Assembly (NCBI GenBank): GCA_001602955.1
Contig: LVAC01000011.1
Location: 248,001 to 312,000 of the forward strand
Length of the DNA: 64,000 bases
Source: Sulfurospirillum sp001602955
GTDB taxonomy: Bacteria; Campylobacterota; Campylobacteria; Campylobacterales; Sulfurospirillaceae
Direction: 5' to 3'
The notes under the pieces were generated by a model. The model worked only from the letters and a program-made list of their open reading frames with translations. It was not told the origin of the DNA and searched no databases. Position numbers and translations under genes: made by a program. Positions 60,664-64,000 of this stretch are shown here, one piece after another; positions within the stretch are counted from its first letter, which is position 1, and every line of letters begins with the position of its first letter.

Positions 60664-62058
60664 TTATAAACCGAAATAATCAACCAACTTACCTTGTTTC
60701 ATCAGAAGGTTGAAATAGTCCGTTAAACGTGTTTTTTCGCTGGTCAGTTTCGCCAATTCGGCACTGTTGACTTGTCGTTGCGCTTGTAATAGCGTGACCA
60801 AATCCTGACTGGAAAGCCTAAATTTCTCCCAATACGCCTCTGCCATCTTTTTGCTCGCTTCGATCTCCACTTTGAGCGTATCGATGGTGCGTGAATTGGT
60901 TTGCACCGAATTAAACAATTTTTGCGAATTCCACCTTGTGTCTTTTTTCGTGTATTCCAAGTTGTAAACAAGTCCGGAAATTTCGCTTAAAAGTTTTGCC
61001 GTTTTTGCTTCATTTTTGCCGCCGTCGTAAAGATTGTAACTAAAGATCAATTCGGCGGTAAAATCTCTGTTATGCCCATCCGTCGGAACAATACTGTAAT
61101 CTTGGCGCGCCCGTTTGGAGTTACTGATGGCAAGATCGACTTTAGGACCGTTGGAGGCCTTTGTCACCGTGACGTCTTTTTGCTTACCCTCAATTTGCTT
61201 CTCGATAATGGCGAGGTCGACATTCTCTTTTTCAATCTGTGCCAAGAGTTTTTCAAGCGGCTGCAAGACGATTTCGAACTCCGTCTCAAAAGGTGCCATC
61301 TCTTCAATTTTTGATCCGATTAAAAATTCGTAATAATCTTTGGCATTGTTGTAATTGGATTCGGTATTGATCAGTGCGGTTTTGGCATTGGAAACACTTG
61401 CCAAGATAGAATTTTCATCCCCGGCCGTCGCCGCACCCAATTCCCGTTTGGTTTTGACGATCTCTAAAATCTTTAAAAGCTTATCGTAATTATTTTGGTT
61501 GACTTCGATCGATAAACGTCCGTATACGACGCTCAAATAAGCATCAATCACTTTAACGATCTCTTCTTCTTTAGTGCCTCTTAAACGCTCTTCTTGCTCT
61601 TTTTTCGTAATTTTCGTGCGCTCGATCGTTTCGACGTGCATCCCCGAGGAGTATAAATTATAATTAACCGCAACGTCGCCTTTGATCTGCCCATATTGTT
61701 GCGTATCAAATCCTTTGGTCTCCTTGCCGGTTCCAGTAGCAATAAAATCGACTTGCGGTTTAAGGTCACTTTGAGCCTCGGCGGTGGAACTTTCCGCTTG
61801 CGTAATGCGCTCTTGGGCTTGTTTTACCCGAAAGTTACGCTCGATCGCAACGGCGACTGCTTGTTTGAGCGTGGCTTTATCCCCTGCGACCAAAAGCGGT
61901 TGTTCTTTTGGCTCTTCCTCTAAAAGCATGCTTTGAGATTGCGTCTTTTTTAACGATTCTTGCAGCGGTTGCGAAGTCGTTTCCAAAGGCTCCGTAGCCC
62001 ATCCGTAAGTAAAAAAAATCCATCCTAATAGTAGAGCTTTGATGGCGTTAGCATTCAT
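60664..62058 (-). CDS. TolC-family outer-membrane channel of type I secretion
   Basis: 464 residues with signal peptide (ALLLGWIFFTYGWA) and two OEP repeats: LKQAVAVAIERNFRVKQAQERITQAESSTAEAQSDLKPQVDF in the first half and TAELIFSYNLYDGGKNEAKTAKLLSEI in the second, and a C-terminal helical part (LVTLLQAQRQVNSAELAKL). It forms the outer-membrane exit for the RTX protein together with the adaptor at 39190 and exporter at 40452. Overlaps the MotB-like gene by ATGA. Confidence 0.93.
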   Translation of the reverse strand: MNANAIKALLLGWIFFTYGWATEPLETTSQPLQESLKKTQSQSMLLEEEPKEQPLLVAGDKATLKQAVAVAIERNFRVKQAQERITQAESSTAEAQSDLKPQVDFIATGTGKETKGFDTQQYGQIKGDVAVNYNLYSSGMHVETIERTKITKKEQEERLRGTKEEEIVKVIDAYLSVVYGRLSIEVNQNNYDKLLKILEIVKTKRELGAATAGDENSILASVSNAKTALINTESNYNNAKDYYEFLIGSKIEEMAPFETEFEIVLQPLEKLLAQIEKENVDLAIIEKQIEGKQKDVTVTKASNGPKVDLAISNSKRARQDYSIVPTDGHNRDFTAELIFSYNLYDGGKNEAKTAKLLSEISGLVYNLEYTKKDTRWNSQKLFNSVQTNSRTIDTLKVEIEASKKMAEAYWEKFRLSSQDLVTLLQAQRQVNSAELAKLTSEKTRLTDYFNLLMKQGKLVDYFGL

Positions 62059-62678
62059 TTGACGTCAACCTTTAAATATCCGAACTCGAAGTTATTACTT
62101 TCGTTTTGTTTATAACTGATCTTAATTTTATTTTTAAATGCCGGTGTCGCTTCTAACGTATTTTTTGTGGCAAGAACGCGTCCGAGGGAGACTTGCTTTG
62201 CCTGCGTCGCACTTAAAATCTTTTTCGAATCCCCGACCGAAAGCACAAATAAAGCGTTAGGATTGGATTTGAGGATTTTTTCCATTGTTTTGGTCAGCTT
62301 TGCAATAGCGTCTTTAGCGACGAAATAGTCATTATTTTTAAAAACAATCGTCAAATCGGACTCTTTATAATCGACGATAGCCGTTTTTTCGGTACTTTTA
62401 GTTAAAGTGTTTTCGCCCGTTTCTTGCGTGCTTTGCGTCGTCGCTTTCGTAACGTCTTGCAAAGTTACGAACGTCACTGGATTTTCTTCTTGCTTTGAAG
62501 AAGTATCGGAAGAAGCCGCGGCGGCAACCGTGACCTGTTTGGAATTAAACTGCATGTAATATCCGACGTTTACAAACATAATTAACACAAAAAGTAAAAG
62601 GACTAAAATCACCGACGAAAAAAGATCCACGTAAGAGATAAAAGGATTCATTTCACCGTGTTCGCTACCGCCTGCCAT
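62055..62678 (-). CDS. MotB/SiiA-like inner-membrane protein with OmpA-like periplasmic domain
   Basis: 207 residues. A MotB-plug-like start NPFISYVDLFSSVILVLLLFVLIMFV places D18 in the same position as the proton-binding Asp of MotB (YADF) at the head of its only helix. A serine/threonine-rich linker leads to a compact periplasmic domain (LTIVFKNNDYFVAKDAIAKLTKTMEKIL) like a shortened OmpA domain. In Salmonella SPI-4, SiiA of similar size pairs with MotA-like SiiB and supports type I secretion of giant SiiE. Between the coiled-coil gene (15-base gap) and the TolC-type gene (overlap). Confidence 0.8.
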   Translation of the reverse strand: MAGGSEHGEMNPFISYVDLFSSVILVLLLFVLIMFVNVGYYMQFNSKQVTVAAAASSDTSSKQEENPVTFVTLQDVTKATTQSTQETGENTLTKSTEKTAIVDYKESDLTIVFKNNDYFVAKDAIAKLTKTMEKILKSNPNALFVLSVGDSKKILSATQAKQVSLGRVLATKNTLEATPAFKNKIKISYKQNESNNFEFGYLKVDVK

Positions 62679-62693
62679 GAAAAATCACTGCTC

Positions 62694-64000
62694 CTATTTA
62701 GAATGTTTACCGAAAAAAGATGCAAAAAATCCTTTAATGTCTTCCGACAAACTCGCCGCATGTTCCATTTTACTGCTATCAAACGCAAACACTTTTTCTT
62801 CAATAGCTTTTAACGATTGCGCCATGCTTTCTAGATGGGCTTGCGTCGACGTGATTTTAGCGTCCAATGCCGCAATGATCTTGACATGTTCATCTTCCGT
62901 ATGTCTAAAATACGTCGTTTCGAACTCTTTTCGCTGTGCGGCGTGTTCCACGCTTATGTCCGTCGCTTGTGCGATACGTTCGTCCAAGTGCGTTAACGCT
63001 TGCGCTTGCGAGAGGGCATGCGTTTCATAGCGATTGGCGTAAGCTTGCGTCGTATGCAAGACCTCTTTAACGACTTGCGTCTCTTCGATAAGGGAGTCGC
63101 GAATACGTTGAAGCGTTCCATGTTCTTCTTCGTGCACTGTGCTATAAGTAGTAGCCAAGCTCTTTTGCGACTCTAAAATCGACTCTAACGCGTGTCGATG
63201 AGCTCCTAAACTGCGATCGATACCGCCTATGGCACTATGCGTCGACGCCGCCGCCTCTTTGGCTTCGAGCATCAGCGTTTGCTCTAAACCCAATAGCGTG
63301 TTTAAGGCTTGCTCGGTTTGGTTGATCGTCGCCGAAACAACCCGCAGAATCTCAAGCCCTTCAAGAGCGTTTTTCTGATGATCGAGGTGCATCGTCTCTT
63401 CAATCGTCCTTAAATTTTCGATCGTTTGAATTTCGACATGTAAGGTTTCGTGAAGACGCTCAAAGGCTTCGTAAAGTTTTTGATTCTCTTGAAGACTGCT
63501 TGAAAAATACTCTTTTTGCGACAGTTCCTGCGCGCTTAACATCGCGGCGTTATTGGCAATGTTAGCGTTGATTGCGGAAAGTTTTTCCGACGTTTGATCC
63601 AACAACGATGTTAAACTGAGGAAGTTTGCATCCCTAACGTTTGCCATCGACGAGAGCATATCGACCTCTTGCCCGAGCGTCTCGTGAAGAGCACCGATGG
63701 ACTGCACCAAGGTTTCATGACGGGTATGCGCGTTTTGATCCTCTTGTATCGCGTGTTCTCCCATCGCTTTTAGGGTTTCGTGCTGTGCAAACACCGCTTC
63801 ATGGACGCGTACGACGCCGGTATTGATCGTGCTTAAAGTTTCGCCGCTTTGGCGCGCTACATGTTCATGGTGTGTTAAAAACGCTTTTTGTCCCTCGATG
63901 ATTTTACCTTCCGCATCAACCAACGATACGAGCGTATCGCCTTGCGTATGGAGCTGTTGCGACATCTCCTCTAAAGTCTCTTTTGCGTGTTCGAGTAGCT
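62694..64000 (-). CDS. Long coiled-coil protein, N-terminus outside window (possible MotA/ZorA/SiiB-type tail)
   Basis: The frame is open from 62694 to the window edge, at least 435 residues, with no stop at the edge; the ATG at 63965 need not be the start. The visible part is a long amphipathic coiled coil rich in His, Glu, Gln and Ala with irregular heptads (LHETLGQEVDMLSSM, LEQTLMLEAKEAAAS) and ends FFASFFGKHSK; no membrane helix is seen. In ZorA-type proteins a MotA/TolQ membrane domain is followed by just such a tail, and the next gene is MotB-like, so this may be the tail of the proton-channel partner. The missing N-terminus decides. Confidence 0.7.
   Translation of the reverse strand, partial: LLEHAKETLEEMSQQLHTQGDTLVSLVDAEGKIIEGQKAFLTHHEHVARQSGETLSTINTGVVRVHEAVFAQHETLKAMGEHAIQEDQNAHTRHETLVQSIGALHETLGQEVDMLSSMANVRDANFLSLTSLLDQTSEKLSAINANIANNAAMLSAQELSQKEYFSSSLQENQKLYEAFERLHETLHVEIQTIENLRTIEETMHLDHQKNALEGLEILRVVSATINQTEQALNTLLGLEQTLMLEAKEAAASTHSAIGGIDRSLGAHRHALESILESQKSLATTYSTVHEEEHGTLQRIRDSLIEETQVVKEVLHTTQAYANRYETHALSQAQALTHLDERIAQATDISVEHAAQRKEFETTYFRHTEDEHVKIIAALDAKITSTQAHLESMAQSLKAIEEKVFAFDSSKMEHAASLSEDIKGFFASFFGKHSK

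Overview
The window looks like chromosomal DNA of a Campylobacterota (Epsilonproteobacteria) bacterium, most likely a Sulfurospirillum- or Sulfuricurvum-type free-living organism. This is inferred from a LutABC lactate operon, several chemoreceptors, a CadA/ZntA-type metal pump, a short homopolymeric G tract inside a chemoreceptor gene, and densely packed genes that often overlap by ATGA. I could not run a database search, so the genus is a guess. I see no rRNA, tRNA, CRISPR array, insertion sequence or phage gene.

Layout. 1-4.8 kb: 5' part of cstA (minus), an OmpR-type response regulator, a sensor kinase with a periplasmic solute-binding domain, and a GDSL esterase. 4.8-8.6 kb: EamA transporter and lutABC. 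8.6-12.8 kb: a 30-residue membrane protein coupled to a LysE exporter, an EF-hand-like protein, hemolysin III, an acyltransferase and thiE. 12.8-19.3 kb: a chemoreceptor broken at a G7 tract, an AraC-methyltransferase-acetyltransferase fusion, glyA, and a second chemoreceptor broken by one in-frame TAG. 19.6-25.5 kb: metal-responsive ArsR-type repressor with operator and P1B ATPase, a YjjP/YjjB exporter pair, a permease and a class-I glutamine amidotransferase. 25.7-38.9 kb: two sets of circularly permuted ATP-grasp, alpha-E and transglutaminase proteins (one five-gene set on plus, one three-gene set with fused domains on minus), separated by an intact chemoreceptor. 39.2-64 kb: a type I secretion locus for a 4888-residue RTX protein.

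The RTX locus encodes, in transcription order, a long coiled-coil protein (cut by the window edge), a MotB/SiiA-like one-helix protein, a TolC-type outer-membrane protein, a small secreted protein, a TPR-glycosyltransferase, a Cache-type sensor without output domain, the giant protein, its ABC exporter and its HlyD-type adaptor. It resembles the logic of Salmonella SPI-4 (SiiABCDEF), where a proton-channel pair accompanies a type I system for a giant adhesin.

Two dispersed sequence elements cut across the genes. One is a four-copy intergenic element built around a 23-nt stem-loop whose paired bases co-vary between copies. The other is the perfect palindrome TTACATGTAA, which I count 12 times in 64 kb by hand against roughly 0.1 expected from base composition. 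Neither is explained by the genes. The duplicated amidoligase/transglutaminase clusters, which contain two apparent pseudoenzymes, are the best candidate for a little-described biochemical system.
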